DNA from: Acidobacteriota bacterium
GTDB taxonomy: Bacteria > Acidobacteriota > Thermoanaerobaculia > UBA5066
NCBI GenBank assembly: GCA_008363385.1
Contig: RHKY01000012.1
Span: forward strand, 52,170-116,169
Length of the DNA stretch: 64,000 nucleotides
Direction: 5' to 3'
Position numbers and translations under genes: made by a program. The notes beneath the pieces were generated by a model. The model searched no databases. It worked only from the letters and a program-made list of their open reading frames with translations, and was not told the DNA's origin. Positions 17,540 to 28,048 of this stretch are shown one piece after another; position 1 is the first letter of the stretch; every line of letters begins with the position of its first letter.

Positions 17540-18615
17540 AGGCGTCCGCCGCGCTCCTGCTCGCCGGCGCGCTGTCGGGGACGGCGCTCGCCGCGCCGCC
17601 GGCCCGGGAGGTCGAGTCGGCCGTCTACCGGCTGGAGGGAGAGGCGCCGTGGCGCGTCCTGGCCGCGCGCGAGCGGCCGGGCTACCGGCTCCGGCTCTCG
17701 TCGCCGGACGGCCGCTCGTTCGTGGCGCGCGTCGAGGTGGACGGCGACGCCTTCGTGGACGAGGCTCCCTTCCCGCCCCCGCCCGGCTCGCTTCCGGCCG
17801 AAGCCCGCGCGCTCCTCGGCGCCGGCGCGGCCCCCGACGCGGCGCTGGACGGGGCGAGCCGGTTCGTGACCCGGGGCGCCCGGACGGTCCTCGAGGCCGT
17901 CGAGCGGGTGGTCGGTTTCACGGCGAGGAGGATCCGGTACGAGCCCCCCGGCGAACGGGCGGAGACGGCCGCGTCGTGCCTGGAGCGAGGGAGGGGGTCC
18001 TGCGTGGGCCGGTCGCTCCTGGCCGCCGAGCTCCTGCTCCGCGCCGGCGTCCCGGCCCGCCAGGTGACGGGCGTCCTGACGGTCGAGAGCGAGGCGGAGC
18101 TGGCCTCCGACGCCCGCCCCTTCTACGGCACCTCGCTCTCCGGCGTGCGCCACCGCTGGATCGAGGCCTACGTCCCCGGGCTCGGCTGGGTCCCGTCGGA
18201 CCCCGCCGGCCTGGCGAACACAGTCACGGCGCGGCACGTGGAGCTCGCCGCGCCGCCCGGGCCCGACGTCCGCCTGTCGGTCCTCTCGCGGACGAAGGAG
18301 CTCCGGAGGCCGCGCCTCGCGCTCATCGGGCACGGCGTGGCCCTCGGACGCCCCCGGGCCGCCTCCCTCGTCGTGCGGAACCCGTCCTCGCCCTCGGGCG
18401 GGGCGGTCGTCCTCCTCCCCGCCGGGGCGGCCGGGGCCGCGGACACCTCGCGCGTCGTGAGGACCGGGAGCGACCAGGCCCGGTTCGACCGGGTGCCGAC
18501 CGGGGACTACCGGGTCGTCTGGAGGCGGCCCGACGGCCGGACGGAGGCGGCGTCGCTCCGCGTGGACGGGCCCGTCAGCCTGGAGATGACCGGCCCGGGG
18601 AGGAGCGGACCGTGA
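17536..18615 (+). CDS. Exported transglutaminase-like protein
   Basis: A 359-residue protein with an N-terminal signal peptide (cleavage near Ala20) and a transglutaminase-like (papain-fold) core. The catalytic triad is visible: Cys156 in GRGSCVGRSLLAAELL, His206 in GVRHRWIEAYV and Asp222 in PSDPAG. Bacterial members may be proteases, amidases or true transglutaminases. A C-terminal beta-rich domain (about 255-359) with RFDRVPTGDYRVVW resembles carboxypeptidase-regulatory-like folds. It is placed between nusB and cheY with 4-base overlaps on both sides, so it is translated together with the chemotaxis genes. The substrate is unknown. Confidence 0.85.
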   Translation: MKASAALLLAGALSGTALAAPPAREVESAVYRLEGEAPWRVLAARERPGYRLRLSSPDGRSFVARVEVDGDAFVDEAPFPPPPGSLPAEARALLGAGAAPDAALDGASRFVTRGARTVLEAVERVVGFTARRIRYEPPGERAETAASCLERGRGSCVGRSLLAAELLLRAGVPARQVTGVLTVESEAELASDARPFYGTSLSGVRHRWIEAYVPGLGWVPSDPAGLANTVTARHVELAAPPGPDVRLSVLSRTKELRRPRLALIGHGVALGRPRAASLVVRNPSSPSGGAVVLLPAGAAGAADTSRVVRTGSDQARFDRVPTGDYRVVWRRPDGRTEAASLRVDGPVSLEMTGPGRSGP

Positions 18616-19028
18616 CCGCGGAACGCGCCCCCCTCCGCGTCCTCGTCGTGGACGACTCGTCCGCGGCCCGCCTCCTCATCTGCGAGGCCATGGAGGAGAG
18701 CGCGCGGCGCCGGGGGCGCGCGGCCCGGATCACCGAGGCGGGGGACGCCTTCGAGGCGCTCGCCCTGCTGTCGCGGGAGGGCTTCGACCTCGTCCTGACG
18801 GACGTGAACATGCCGACGCTCTCCGGGCTCGAGCTGATCCGCCTGATCCGCTCGCGCCCCGAGCAGAAGGCCCTCCCGGTCGTCGCGATCTCGACCGAGC
18901 GGGAGGCCGACGACGCCCGCCGGGCGCGCGAGGCCGGCGCGGACGGCTACCTGGGGAAGCCGTTCGAGCCCGCCACGCTCGACCGGCTCCTGGAGCAGGT
19001 CCTGGGCGGCACGAGAGACGGGGGATGA
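18612..19028 (+). CDS. cheY: CheY-like single-domain response regulator
   Basis: A 138-residue stand-alone receiver domain. The acidic pocket is Asp14-Asp15 in VLVVDDS, the phospho-acceptor is Asp64 in LTDVNMP, the switch residue lies in AISTE (94-95) and the conserved Lys116 in GKPF. No output domain is present, so it is likely the CheY target of the adjacent CheA. A GTG start overlaps the preceding stop and the ATG of cheA overlaps its own stop. With no flagellar motor genes in view, its output may be motility or another process. Confidence 0.93.
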   Translation: MTAERAPLRVLVVDDSSAARLLICEAMEESARRRGRAARITEAGDAFEALALLSREGFDLVLTDVNMPTLSGLELIRLIRSRPEQKALPVVAISTEREADDARRAREAGADGYLGKPFEPATLDRLLEQVLGGTRDGG

Positions 19029-21022
19029 CCGGCGGCACCCGGCGTGACGAGGCTCGCTTCCGGCGAGAGTTCCTGGCCGAGGCCGAAGGGCTCCTGGACC
19101 AGGCGGCCGAGGTCTTCGCTCGCCTCCGGTCCGCGCCCGACGACCCGTCGCCGGAGGACGTCAACGCCCTCTTCCGGTCGGTCCACTCGTTGAAGGGGGT
19201 CGCCGGGATGGTTGGGCTGTCCGGGATCACCTCGCTCGCGCACGGCCTGGAAGGGGCCCTGGACCGCCTCCGGATGGGGAAGCTCGGCCTCGACCCCGCC
19301 ACGCTCGACGCCTTGGAGGCCTCCCTCGGCGCGCTCGGGCCCCTCGTGGCCCGGGTGGCGGCCGGAGAGAAGGACCCCGAGGCCGACTCGTCCCTCTCCC
19401 GCGCCCTCCAGACCGACGCGCGCTCCGGCGACGCGGGTCCGGGGGCCGCCCCCGAAACGGCGGAGGCCCTCCCGCCCGACCTGGGCGGGATGCTGACGGA
19501 CTACGAGCGGCACCGCGTGGCCGAGAACCAGAGGAAGGGCCACTGCCTGGCCCTCTTCACGCTCGACCTCCCGCTCGAGACCTTCGACGTCTCGCTGCGC
19601 GCCGGGATGGAGACGCTGCGGCGGAAGGGCGAGCTGATCGGGACCTTCCCGGGCCCCGGAGCCGACCCGGCCCGGATGTCGTTCCGGCTCCTCTCGGGCC
19701 TCCCGAAGGGGACGGACCTGGAGCGCCTGGCCGCCGAGGCCGGCGCGGTCGGCGTGGCGCTCGTCGGCTCCCCCGCGCCCGTGCCTCCCCAGGAGCGCCC
19801 GGCGCCCATGGCCACCTCGCCGGCGGCCGGGGTGGGGGGGACGGTCCGCGTCCCGCTCGAGAAGATCGGCGCCTTGCTGGACCTGGCGGGCGAGCTGGCC
19901 CGGTCCCGCTGGGCGCTGAAGCGCTCGCTGGAAGCGGCGCTCCAGGCCTCCACCGACCGGCAGGCGCGGTACGAGGTCCAGAAAGCGTTCGGCGAGCTGG
20001 ACCGGGGGATCACGGCCCTCGGGCGCGCGGCGCTGGCCACGAGGCTCGTCCCCGTCTCCCAGCTGACCGGGCGTCTCTCGCGGGCCGTCTCCTCGCTGGC
20101 CTCCCGGAGCCGCAAGGAGGTCCGGTTCGAGCTGGTCGGAGGGGACACCGAGGTCGACAAGGTCCTGGCCGACGAGCTGGCCGACCCTCTGCTCCACCTC
20201 GTCCGCAACGGGGTGGACCACGGGATCGAGGCCCCAGAAGCGCGCGCGGAGGCGGGCAAGCCAAGGGAAGGCCTCGTCCGGCTGGAGGTGACGGCCCGCG
20301 GGAGGGACGTCGTCTTCCTCCTCTCCGACGACGGGCGGGGGATCGAACCGGCGCGGGTCGTGGCGACGGCTCGCCGCGCGGGGCTCCTCTCCCCGGCGGA
20401 CCCGGATCCCCGCGAGCCGCTGGAGCTCCTCTTCCTGCCCGGCTTCTCGACCGCCGGAGCCGTCTCAGAGGTCTCCGGCCGGGGGGTCGGCCTGGACGTC
20501 GTCCGCTCCGCCATGTCCGCCCTGAAAGGGGACGTCGCCGTCCGCTCGGAGCCCGGGAAGGGGACGACGTTCGAGGTGGTCGTCCCGATGACGCTCGTCC
20601 TGGTGGAGTCGCTGCTCGTGAGGAGCGGCGGGTTCTTCTTCGCCGTCCCCTCCTCCGGGGTCCGCCGTGCGCTGCGCTCCGACGCCTCCCGGGTCCAGCT
20701 CGTCGACGGCCGGCCCGTCGTGGCGGACGAGGAGGCCCCGCTCCCGCTCGTCCCGCTGACGCGCCTCCTGGGCCTCCCCGAGGAGCCGGAGCCTCCCGGG
20801 ACCGTGGTCGTGGCCGAGCAGGGGAGCCGGAGGATCGGCATCCTCGTCAGCGGGATCGAGGGGATCGAGGACGTGATCGTCAAGCCGATCGCCGACGAGA
20901 TCCCCCGGGCGCCGGAGGTGACGGGGGCAGCGGAGCTCCCGGGCGGCGGGCTGGCGCTCGCCCTGGACACGGGCCGTCTCCTCGACCGGGCCCTCCGGGC
21001 CGAGCCGGGAGGTGCCGCGTGA
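19025..21022 (+). CDS. cheA: Chemotaxis histidine kinase CheA
   Basis: A 665-residue CheA. The N-terminal Hpt domain has phospho-accepting His54 in FRSVHSLKGVAG. A second region (about 155-255, LTDYERHRVAENQR...) resembles the domain found in the P2 position of many non-enteric CheAs rather than the enteric P2. Dimerisation helices follow, then the HATPase domain with an N-box near 382-402 (DELADPLLHLVRNGVDHGIE) and GRGVGLDVVRSAM. A CheW-like regulatory domain ends it (about 530-665). It would phosphorylate CheY and CheB. No methyl-accepting receptor gene is in the window. Confidence 0.95.
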   Translation: MTGGTRRDEARFRREFLAEAEGLLDQAAEVFARLRSAPDDPSPEDVNALFRSVHSLKGVAGMVGLSGITSLAHGLEGALDRLRMGKLGLDPATLDALEASLGALGPLVARVAAGEKDPEADSSLSRALQTDARSGDAGPGAAPETAEALPPDLGGMLTDYERHRVAENQRKGHCLALFTLDLPLETFDVSLRAGMETLRRKGELIGTFPGPGADPARMSFRLLSGLPKGTDLERLAAEAGAVGVALVGSPAPVPPQERPAPMATSPAAGVGGTVRVPLEKIGALLDLAGELARSRWALKRSLEAALQASTDRQARYEVQKAFGELDRGITALGRAALATRLVPVSQLTGRLSRAVSSLASRSRKEVRFELVGGDTEVDKVLADELADPLLHLVRNGVDHGIEAPEARAEAGKPREGLVRLEVTARGRDVVFLLSDDGRGIEPARVVATARRAGLLSPADPDPREPLELLFLPGFSTAGAVSEVSGRGVGLDVVRSAMSALKGDVAVRSEPGKGTTFEVVVPMTLVLVESLLVRSGGFFFAVPSSGVRRALRSDASRVQLVDGRPVVADEEAPLPLVPLTRLLGLPEEPEPPGTVVVAEQGSRRIGILVSGIEGIEDVIVKPIADEIPRAPEVTGAAELPGGGLALALDTGRLLDRALRAEPGGAA

Positions 21023-21462
21023 CGCGGCGGCCGGCCCGCGCCACGGCCGCGGCGCGGCAGAGCTACCTCTCCTTCGTGGCGGGCGGCGCCCGGTTCGGGG
21101 TCCCGCTCGACCGCGTCCACGCCGCGGCGCAGCTCGGTTCGTTGACGCCGCTTCCCGGGGCGCCGCCGGAATACGCCGGCCTCTCCCTCGTCCGCGGGGC
21201 GCCGGTCGGCGTCCTCGACGCCGCGCGCGCCCTCGGGCTCCCTCCCTGCGGCTCGCCCCGCGCGCGTCCCGTCCTGATCCTGTTCGACGGAGACCCCCGC
21301 GCCCTCCTCGTGGACCGCGTCGACGGCATCGAGGAGATCGACGCCGGGAGGATCGCTCCGCCGCCGCCGGGCTCCAGCCGCGTGTCGGGGCTCGTCCCCG
21401 AGGAGGGCCGGTTCCTCTCGCTCGTGGACGTCGACGCTCTCCTGGGCGGAGGTGGGCCGTGA
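21019..21462 (+). CDS. cheW: CheW-like coupling protein
   Basis: A 147-residue protein consisting of a single CheW domain, with SYLSFVAGGARFGVPLDRVHAA at the start, YAGLSLVRGAPVGVLDAARALGL in the middle and VDRVDGIEEI near the end. CheW joins CheA to chemoreceptor arrays. Similarity is modest but length and pattern are right. It overlaps cheA (GTGA) and the HEAT-repeat gene (GTGA), which implies coordinated synthesis. Confidence 0.88.
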   Translation: MTRRPARATAAARQSYLSFVAGGARFGVPLDRVHAAAQLGSLTPLPGAPPEYAGLSLVRGAPVGVLDAARALGLPPCGSPRARPVLILFDGDPRALLVDRVDGIEEIDAGRIAPPPPGSSRVSGLVPEEGRFLSLVDVDALLGGGGP

Positions 21463-23690
21463 GCGGGCCCGAGATCCCGAAGGCCCCGATCGCCGAGGGG
21501 CTCCGGGCCCCCGACCCGGAGGTCCGCTGGCGGGTGGCGGCCGTCCTCGCCGACATCCCCGGCGAGGAGAGCGAGCGGCTGCTGATCGGGCTCCTGGCCG
21601 ACCCGGACTACCGGGTCCGCGAGAAGAGCGTGACCGTCCTGGCTCGGCGCTTCACGCCCGGCGTGGCCTCCGCCTGCGCCGCCGCCCTGGCCGACGACGG
21701 GAACGCCGGGCACCGCGCGGCCGGGCTGGCCCTCCTGACGCGGGCCGGCGACCGCGGGATCCGGGTCCTGGTGGACGCGCTGGGACACCCCTCGCCGGAC
21801 GTCCGGCTCGCCGCGGCCGCGTCGCTTCCCGCGGCCGAAGGGGGCACCGCCGTCGTCGGCTCGCTGGAGGAGGCCCTCCGGCGCGAGGCCGACCCGAACG
21901 TGAGGGCCGCGATCCTCCTGGCCCTGGGCCGCTCCGGACGGCGCGAGGCGCTCGTGTCGCTCCTGGCCGCGCTCGAGGAGGGGAGCCTCTGGATCCAGAC
22001 CCACGCGCTCGAGGCGCTCGGCGAGGTCGGCGACACCGAGCTCCTCCCGCGCCTCCTGCCTCTGCTGGACCGGCCGCCGCTGCGCCGGGCCGCCCTCAGG
22101 GCCGTGGGCCGGGTGGGCGCGCCGGCCGCCGCGGAGCCGCTGGCGCTGCGGGCGGCCGCCGGCCAGACCGACGCGGACCTCCTGGCGGCGCTCCGACGGT
22201 CCCTGGACGCGGCGCCCCCCGAGACGGGAGACCGGGTCCGGGAGCTCTGGCCCGAAGCGGGGACCGTCCTGGCCTCGATCCTGGCCGACGCCGACACCGG
22301 ATACGGGATCCGCTGCGACGCCGCGCACCTCCTGGCTCTCCTGGACGTCCCTGGCGCCGCGCTCGAGATCGTCCGCTCCGGCCGGTCGCCCGAGGAGTTC
22401 CGGGCCCTCGCCTCCCTCCGGGGCCAGAGGTTCCGCGAGGGGCTGCACGCCGTCCTCCAGGAGGAGGATCCCGAGCCGTCCCTGGCGCTCGTGGAGCGGG
22501 CCAGGTCGACGGGGGAGACCGCTTTCCTGGCCCCGCTCCTCGTCCACCCCTCCCCGGGCGTCAAGGTGGCCGTCCTGGCCGCGCTGCCGCCGGGCACGGC
22601 TCCGCTGACGGACCTGATCGACATCCTGGCCGAGGACGAGGAGGAGACGGCCCTCCCGGCGGCGCTCGCCCTGGCGACGGCTGCGGCCGAGGCGCCGGCG
22701 GACAGGAGCCGGGCCCCGTACCGGGCGCTGCTGGACCGGGCGAGCGGCCCCGACGGGCCGGGTCGGGTCGCTTCCCTCGTCTCTCTCGGACGGCTCCCCG
22801 CCGACGAGGACGTGGTGGGGGCGCTGCGCAACGCGCTCCGGGCGGACGACCCGGCCGTTCGCCGCGCCGCGCTGCACGCCGCGGGGACGGGCGGAGGCCT
22901 GACCGAGGCCGAGGTCCTCTCCTGCCTCGACGACCCCGACGCCCTGGTCCGCGCCGCGGCGCTCCGCGCGCTGGCCCGCCTGGCCGAGTCCGGCCGGCCG
23001 CTCGCCTCCGGCTGGCGCGAGGTCCTGACGCACCTCGCCGACGAGACCGCCGTGGCGGCCGCCGCGGGGGAGGCGGTGATCGCCCTCGGCGGGGAGGAGC
23101 GCGCCGAGCTGGCGATCGACCTCCTCGCCCAGGGGGACGCGATCCGGCACGCGGCGCTCGAGGAGATCGCGCGGGTCCGGGACCGTGCCGCCGCCGACGC
23201 CGTGGCCCACGCGGTCCGCCACGAGGACGCCGAGACCGCGCGTGCGGTCCTGGACGCCCTGATCGTGGCCTCGCCCGAGGTCGCCGACGCGGCCACCGTG
23301 GACGCCCTTTCCGACCACCGACCCGAGGTCCGGGCGGCGGCCGCCGACCTGGTGGCCCGCCGGGGGACCCCCTCGTCGTTCGACGGCCCGGTGTCCGAGG
23401 CCCTGGCGCGCGCCCTGGCGGCCGAGCGGGACCCGGCGGCGCTCCTGGCGCTCCTGGCCGCGACCGCCGTCGCGGGGGGCGAGGCGTCTCTGGACCCCCT
23501 GACCGACGTCCTGGCGCGCGAGAGGGTGGCCCCCGACGCGGCGGTCGCCGCCGCCGCGCTGGCCGGCAGGTACCCGGCCGCCGCACGGCGGCGCTGGACC
23601 TCGGCTCCGGCGAGGGCCGAGCGACGGTGGGCGCGCGCGCTCTCGGCCGTGCGCAAGGGAGAGCGCGAGCCGGGGGCCGGCCCCTCGTGA
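21459..23690 (+). CDS. HEAT-repeat protein in chemotaxis operon
   Basis: A 743-residue protein made almost wholly of about twenty HEAT / PBS-lyase-type repeats of 30-35 residues, for example DPDYRVREKSVTVLARRF, ADDPAVRRAALHAAG and DPDALVRAAALRALARL. There is no signal peptide or membrane segment, so it is probably a cytoplasmic scaffold. It lies between cheW and cheR with 4-base overlaps on both sides, which strongly suggests a role in this chemosensory pathway. HEAT-like proteins encoded in che clusters are known in myxobacteria (Cpc7 in the Che7 operon). The partner is unknown. Confidence 0.85.
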   Translation: MSGPEIPKAPIAEGLRAPDPEVRWRVAAVLADIPGEESERLLIGLLADPDYRVREKSVTVLARRFTPGVASACAAALADDGNAGHRAAGLALLTRAGDRGIRVLVDALGHPSPDVRLAAAASLPAAEGGTAVVGSLEEALRREADPNVRAAILLALGRSGRREALVSLLAALEEGSLWIQTHALEALGEVGDTELLPRLLPLLDRPPLRRAALRAVGRVGAPAAAEPLALRAAAGQTDADLLAALRRSLDAAPPETGDRVRELWPEAGTVLASILADADTGYGIRCDAAHLLALLDVPGAALEIVRSGRSPEEFRALASLRGQRFREGLHAVLQEEDPEPSLALVERARSTGETAFLAPLLVHPSPGVKVAVLAALPPGTAPLTDLIDILAEDEEETALPAALALATAAAEAPADRSRAPYRALLDRASGPDGPGRVASLVSLGRLPADEDVVGALRNALRADDPAVRRAALHAAGTGGGLTEAEVLSCLDDPDALVRAAALRALARLAESGRPLASGWREVLTHLADETAVAAAAGEAVIALGGEERAELAIDLLAQGDAIRHAALEEIARVRDRAAADAVAHAVRHEDAETARAVLDALIVASPEVADAATVDALSDHRPEVRAAAADLVARRGTPSSFDGPVSEALARALAAERDPAALLALLAATAVAGGEASLDPLTDVLARERVAPDAAVAAAALAGRYPAAARRRWTSAPARAERRWARALSAVRKGEREPGAGPS

Positions 23691-24514
23691 TCGCGACACG
23701 GCCGCCGGAGCTGTCTCCAGCGGTCTTCCGCCTCCTGGCGGACCTCGTCCGTCGTCGCGTCGGCTTCGTCGTCGCCGAGTCCCACAGGGCCCGTCTGGAG
23801 AGCCGACTGGCCGCCGAGGCCCAGACCGCGGGCTCCTTCTACCAGCTCTACGCCTCCCTCCGGGACGAGCCGACGGAGAGCGCCGCGTTCGGCCGCCTCC
23901 TGGACGCCAGCGTCAACGGCGAGACCTACTTCTTCCGGGACCCGGACGGCCTGAGGGCCTTCGCCGAGGAGATCGTCCCGGAGCGGCTCCTGGCCGTGGG
24001 CCAGGACGGGGAGGTCCTCGTCTGGTCCGCGGGCTGCGCGACGGGGGAGGAGCCGTACACGCTGGCGATGCTCCTGACGGAACGGGGGCTCCTCCCGCGG
24101 CGCCGGATCCGGATCCACGGGTCCGACGCGTCCCCCGAAGCCGTTCGCAAGGCCCTGGCCGGGGTCTTCGGGGGGCACTCGCTGCGCGTGACCTCCGAGG
24201 ACCGGAGGCGGGCGTTCTTCGAGGCGACGGCCACGGGGCGCTTCGCCGTCCGGCCGGAGCTCAGGGCCGTCGTGACCTTCGCGGCCCGCCCGTTCGCCCT
24301 GGAGCCCCCGTTCGGCGAAGCCTACGACGTCGTCCTCTGCCGGAACGTCCTGATGTACCTGGAGCCGGAGGCGCGCGCTTCGGCCGTGAGCCTCTTCGCC
24401 TCCCGGCTGAAGTCCGGTGGCTACCTTCTCCTGGGACCGTCCGACGTCCTGGCCGCCTCGTCGACGCCGCTGACGCTGGTCCGCCTGGCGCACGACGTCG
24501 CCTACCGGAAGTGA
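23687..24514 (+). CDS. cheR: Chemoreceptor methyltransferase CheR
   Basis: A 275-residue SAM-dependent methyltransferase that adds methyl groups to receptor glutamates. There is a short N-terminal helical domain with a conserved pair VNGETYFFRD (about 78-87), the SAM-binding motif SAGCATGEEPYTLAM (about 114-128), and CRNVLMYL (usual CRNVLIYF). The GTG start overlaps the HEAT gene's stop. It precedes cheB by 10 bases; the pair sets receptor adaptation. Receptors must be encoded elsewhere. Confidence 0.94.
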   Translation: MIATRPPELSPAVFRLLADLVRRRVGFVVAESHRARLESRLAAEAQTAGSFYQLYASLRDEPTESAAFGRLLDASVNGETYFFRDPDGLRAFAEEIVPERLLAVGQDGEVLVWSAGCATGEEPYTLAMLLTERGLLPRRRIRIHGSDASPEAVRKALAGVFGGHSLRVTSEDRRRAFFEATATGRFAVRPELRAVVTFAARPFALEPPFGEAYDVVLCRNVLMYLEPEARASAVSLFASRLKSGGYLLLGPSDVLAASSTPLTLVRLAHDVAYRK

Positions 24515-24524
24515 GGCGACCGGG

Positions 24525-25580
24525 ATGCGCGCGCTCGTCGTCGACGACTCCGCGGTCCACCGGCTGACGGTCGCCGCCGCGCTCCGCGAGCTCCCGTCGG
24601 TGACGGCGGTGGAGACCGCCGCGTCCGGGGAAGAGGCGGTGCGGCTCCTCTCCCGCGCCACTTTCGACCTCCTGAGCCTGGACATCCAGATGCCGGGGCT
24701 GGACGGCTTCTCGGTCCTCCGCTGGGTGATGACGAACCGGCCGCTGCCGGTCCTGGTGGTCACCGGGGCCCAGCACGGCCCGACGGCGATGGCCGCGCTC
24801 GAGCTGGGGGCCTTCGAGGTGCTCCGCAAGCCCTCGCCGCGGAGCGGCGGGCTGGAGAGGTGGAAGACGCTCCTGGCCCGGGCCGTGGAGGCCGCGGGGG
24901 AGCTCCGCCTCGACCGGCTCGCGGCGGGTCGCGAGGCCCGCGCGGAGTCCCGGGCCCCGGCCGCCCCGCTCCCGGCCGGTCGCGCCGAGCCGACGCGCGG
25001 CGTCCTGGTGGTCGCCTCCTCCACGGGCGGGCCGGCCGCGCTGAGGACCGTCTTCTCCGGGCTGCCCCCCCACCCCGTGCCCGTCCTCGTGGCCCAGCAC
25101 ATGCCCGCGCCCTTCACCCGGTCCCTGGCGTCGCGCCTGGCGTCGGTCAGCGGCTGGGACGCCCGCGAGGCGCGGGACGGCGACCCGCTCGCGGCCGGGA
25201 CGATCCTGGTCGCCCCCGGGGGGCAGCACCTCGTGGTCGGCGACGGCTCGGGAGGCGCGGTGGCGAGGCTCGTGGAGGGGGGCGACGCGCGGTGGTGCCC
25301 CTCCGGCGACCTCCTCCTGACGAGCGCCGCGCGCTCGTTCGGGGCGCGCACGGTGGCGGTCGTCCTGACGGGGATGGGGAGCGACGGGGCGGAGGGGGCG
25401 CGCGCGGTCGAGAAGGCCGGGGGCGTCGTCATCGCCGAGAGCCGCGAGACCGCCGTGGTGGCGGGGATGCCGGAGGCGGCGGCGCGGGCGGCCCCCGGGG
25501 CCCTCCGGCTGCCGCTCGGCGCCATCGCCGACGCGCTCGCGCGGCGGCTCGCGCTTGCTACACTCCCCACCCCTTTATGA
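24525..25580 (+). CDS. cheB: Chemotaxis response regulator/methylesterase CheB
   Basis: A 351-residue receptor methylesterase/deamidase. The receiver domain (1-115) has the phospho-acceptor Asp53 in [11 protein letters not shown]. After a linker, the esterase domain carries the triad Ser166 (ASSTGGP), His192 (QHMPAPFT) and Asp287 ([11 protein letters not shown]). Phosphorylation by CheA would relieve inhibition and lower receptor methylation. Its stop overlaps the leuS start by 4 bases (ATGA), an unusual junction of sensory and translation genes. Confidence 0.95.
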   Translation: MRALVVDDSAVHRLTVAAALRELPSVTAVETAASGEEAVRLLSRATFDLLSLDIQMPGLDGFSVLRWVMTNRPLPVLVVTGAQHGPTAMAALELGAFEVLRKPSPRSGGLERWKTLLARAVEAAGELRLDRLAAGREARAESRAPAAPLPAGRAEPTRGVLVVASSTGGPAALRTVFSGLPPHPVPVLVAQHMPAPFTRSLASRLASVSGWDAREARDGDPLAAGTILVAPGGQHLVVGDGSGGAVARLVEGGDARWCPSGDLLLTSAARSFGARTVAVVLTGMGSDGAEGARAVEKAGGVVIAESRETAVVAGMPEAAARAAPGALRLPLGAIADALARRLALATLPTPL

Positions 25581-28048
25581 CGACCCCAGAAGAGAACTCG
25601 TCCCTCGAGCGGAAGTGGCAGGAGCGGTGGGAGGCCGACGGCGTCGCCGCCGTCGACACGGCCGACCCCGCGACGCGCGGCACCTACCTCCTCGTCATGC
25701 TGCCGTACCCGTCCGGGGACCGCCTGCACGTCGGGCACGCCCGGACCTACTTCCTGACCGACGCCCTCCACCGGTTCCGGAAGATGCAGGGCGAGACCGT
25801 CTTCTGCCCGATGGGCTGGGACGCCTTCGGCCTCCCCGCGGAGAACTACGCCATCGCCCAGGGGGTCCACCCCCGCGAGTCGACGTTCGCCAACATCGCC
25901 GCGATGAAGGAGCAGTTCCGCAAGTGGGGCGTCCTCTACGACTGGTCGAAGGAGGTCACCACCTGCGTCCCGGAGTACTACCGGTGGAACCAGTGGGTCT
26001 TCCTCCGGATGTACGAGCGGGGGCTGGCGTTCCGCAAGAAGGCCCCCGTGAACTGGTGCCCCTCCTGCGAGACGGTCCTCGCCAACGAGCAGGCCGAGGG
26101 CGGCACGTGCGACCGCTGCAAGAGCCCGGTCCAGCAGCGCGAGCTGGAGCAGTGGTTCTTCCGGATCACGGACTACGCCGAGAGGCTGCTCCAGGGGATC
26201 GACACGCTGACCGGCTGGTCCGAGAAGGTCCGGACGATGCAGCGGAACTGGATCGGCCGCTCGGTCGGCGCGGACCTCGACTTCGCGGTGCCGGCGCTCG
26301 GCGAGCCGATCCGCGTCTTCACGACGCGCCCCGACACGGTCTTCGGCGCAACGGCGCTCCTCCTGGCGCCGGAGCACCCGGCCGTGCCGCGCCTGATCGC
26401 GTCGCACCCGTCGAAGGACGAGCTCGAGGCCTGGGTCTCGAAGATCCGCTCCCAGGACCGGATCACGCGCGAGGCCGAGGGGGCCGAGAAGGAGGGCCGC
26501 GACACCGGGGCCGTGGCCGTCAACCCCTTCACGAGGGAGGAGGTCCCGATCTGGCTCGCCAACTTCGTCGTGGCCGACTACGGCACGGGCGCCCTGATGG
26601 CCGTGCCCGCCCACGACGAGCGCGACCACGCCTTCTGCCGCAAGTACGGGATCCCCGTCGTCGAGGTGATCTCGCAGCCCGAGCGGGACTCCGGCCCTCT
26701 CGACTGCTGGACGGGGGAGGGGACCCTCCTCCGGTCCGGCCCCTACACGGGGATGGCCTCGGAGCCGGCGCGCGAGGCGATCGCCGCCGACGCCGAGAAG
26801 GGGGGCTTCGGCGGCCCGCGCGTGAGGTACCGCCTCCGCGACTGGCTCATCTCGCGGCAGCGCTACTGGGGGACGCCGATCCCGATGGTGAGCTGCGAGA
26901 AGGACGGCTGGGTGCCCGTCCCTCAGTCCGAGCTCCCCGTCGTCCTCCCGCCCGACGCGCCGTTCACCGGCAAGGGGGGCAACCCGCTGGAGAAGGTCGA
27001 GGCGTTCGTGAAGACGAAGTGCCCGAGGTGCGGCGGCGAGGCGCGCCGCGAGACGGACACGATGGACACGTTCGTCGACTCCTCGTGGTACTTCGTCCGC
27101 TACCTCGACCCGGCGAACGACCGGGCGCCCTTCGACCGGGAGGTCGCGCGCCGCTGGACGCCCGTCACGCAGTACGTCGGCGGGATCGAGCACGCGATCC
27201 TCCACCTCCTTTACGCCCGGTTCTTCGCGCGGGTCCTCACCGACCTCGGCCTCCTCGACTGCGAGGAGCCGTTCGCGGCGCTGTTCAACCAGGGGATGAT
27301 CACGCGGAAGGGCCCGAGCGGCCGCGTGGAGAAGATGTCGAAGTCCCGCGGGAACGCGGTCTCCCTCGACCCCCTGATCGCCGAGAAGGGGGCCGACGCC
27401 GTCAGGACGTACGTCCTCTTCCTGGGCCCGGCGGAGAAGGACGCCGAGTGGAGCGACGAGGGGATCGCCGGCGCGGAGCGGTTCCTCGGGAGGGTCCGGC
27501 ACGCCGTCGAGCGGTTCCTGGCCGCCGGCGGGACCGGGGCCGAGCTCCCCGCCGCCGCCGACTCGCCCTCGGCGCGGCAGCGCCACCGGGCCGTCAAGCG
27601 GGTGACCGAGGACTTCCGCGCCTTCTCGTTCCACACGGCCGTGGCGCACCTGATGGAGCTCACGCGCCACGCGGCGGACCTCGTCGCGGACCCGGCCGCG
27701 GACAGGGGGGAGACGGCCGAGACGCTCCGGACCCTCCTGTCGCTCCTCCACCCCGTCGCGCCGCACCTCTCCGAGGAGCTGGCCGAGCGGCTCGGAGGGA
27801 CGCGGAGCCTCCTCCTCTCCGGCTGGCCGGCGTTCGACCCGGCGCTCTCGGTCGAGGAGACGGTCGAGTTCGCCGTCCAGGTGAACGGCAAGCTCCGCGG
27901 CCAGGTCTCGCTCCCGCGCGAGGCGACCGAGAGCCAGGTCCTCGCCGCGGCCGAGGCGAGCGACGCCGTCGGGCGGTGGATCGCGGGGAAGACGCGCGTG
28001 AAGGCCGTCTTCGTCCCCGGCCGCCTCCTGAACCTCGTCGTCCGGTGA
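25577..28048 (+). CDS. leuS: Leucyl-tRNA synthetase
   Basis: A class I synthetase of 823 residues, the usual bacterial length. HIGH is HVGH (51-54) within [18 protein letters not shown] zinc-knuckle pair (CPSC...CDRC) lies near 155-180 and the editing domain has the threonine-rich [14 protein letters not shown] second CPRCGG element appears near 480. The KMSKS loop KMSKSRGN is near 586. The C-terminal tRNA-binding domain ends at the stop. It is followed immediately by lptE with a 4-base overlap, the leuS-lptE order known in proteobacteria. Confidence 0.97.
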   Translation: MTTPEENSSLERKWQERWEADGVAAVDTADPATRGTYLLVMLPYPSGDRLHVGHARTYFLTDALHRFRKMQGETVFCPMGWDAFGLPAENYAIAQGVHPRESTFANIAAMKEQFRKWGVLYDWSKEVTTCVPEYYRWNQWVFLRMYERGLAFRKKAPVNWCPSCETVLANEQAEGGTCDRCKSPVQQRELEQWFFRITDYAERLLQGIDTLTGWSEKVRTMQRNWIGRSVGADLDFAVPALGEPIRVFTTRPDTVFGATALLLAPEHPAVPRLIASHPSKDELEAWVSKIRSQDRITREAEGAEKEGRDTGAVAVNPFTREEVPIWLANFVVADYGTGALMAVPAHDERDHAFCRKYGIPVVEVISQPERDSGPLDCWTGEGTLLRSGPYTGMASEPAREAIAADAEKGGFGGPRVRYRLRDWLISRQRYWGTPIPMVSCEKDGWVPVPQSELPVVLPPDAPFTGKGGNPLEKVEAFVKTKCPRCGGEARRETDTMDTFVDSSWYFVRYLDPANDRAPFDREVARRWTPVTQYVGGIEHAILHLLYARFFARVLTDLGLLDCEEPFAALFNQGMITRKGPSGRVEKMSKSRGNAVSLDPLIAEKGADAVRTYVLFLGPAEKDAEWSDEGIAGAERFLGRVRHAVERFLAAGGTGAELPAAADSPSARQRHRAVKRVTEDFRAFSFHTAVAHLMELTRHAADLVADPAADRGETAETLRTLLSLLHPVAPHLSEELAERLGGTRSLLLSGWPAFDPALSVEETVEFAVQVNGKLRGQVSLPREATESQVLAAAEASDAVGRWIAGKTRVKAVFVPGRLLNLVVR

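Noticed and set aside
21608-27766. A 2,052-codon open frame on the minus strand opposite the che-leuS region
   Set aside because: Composition is low-complexity Arg/Ser/Ala/Gly with no motif, and it spans several well-supported genes on the other strand. It is a codon-bias artefact.
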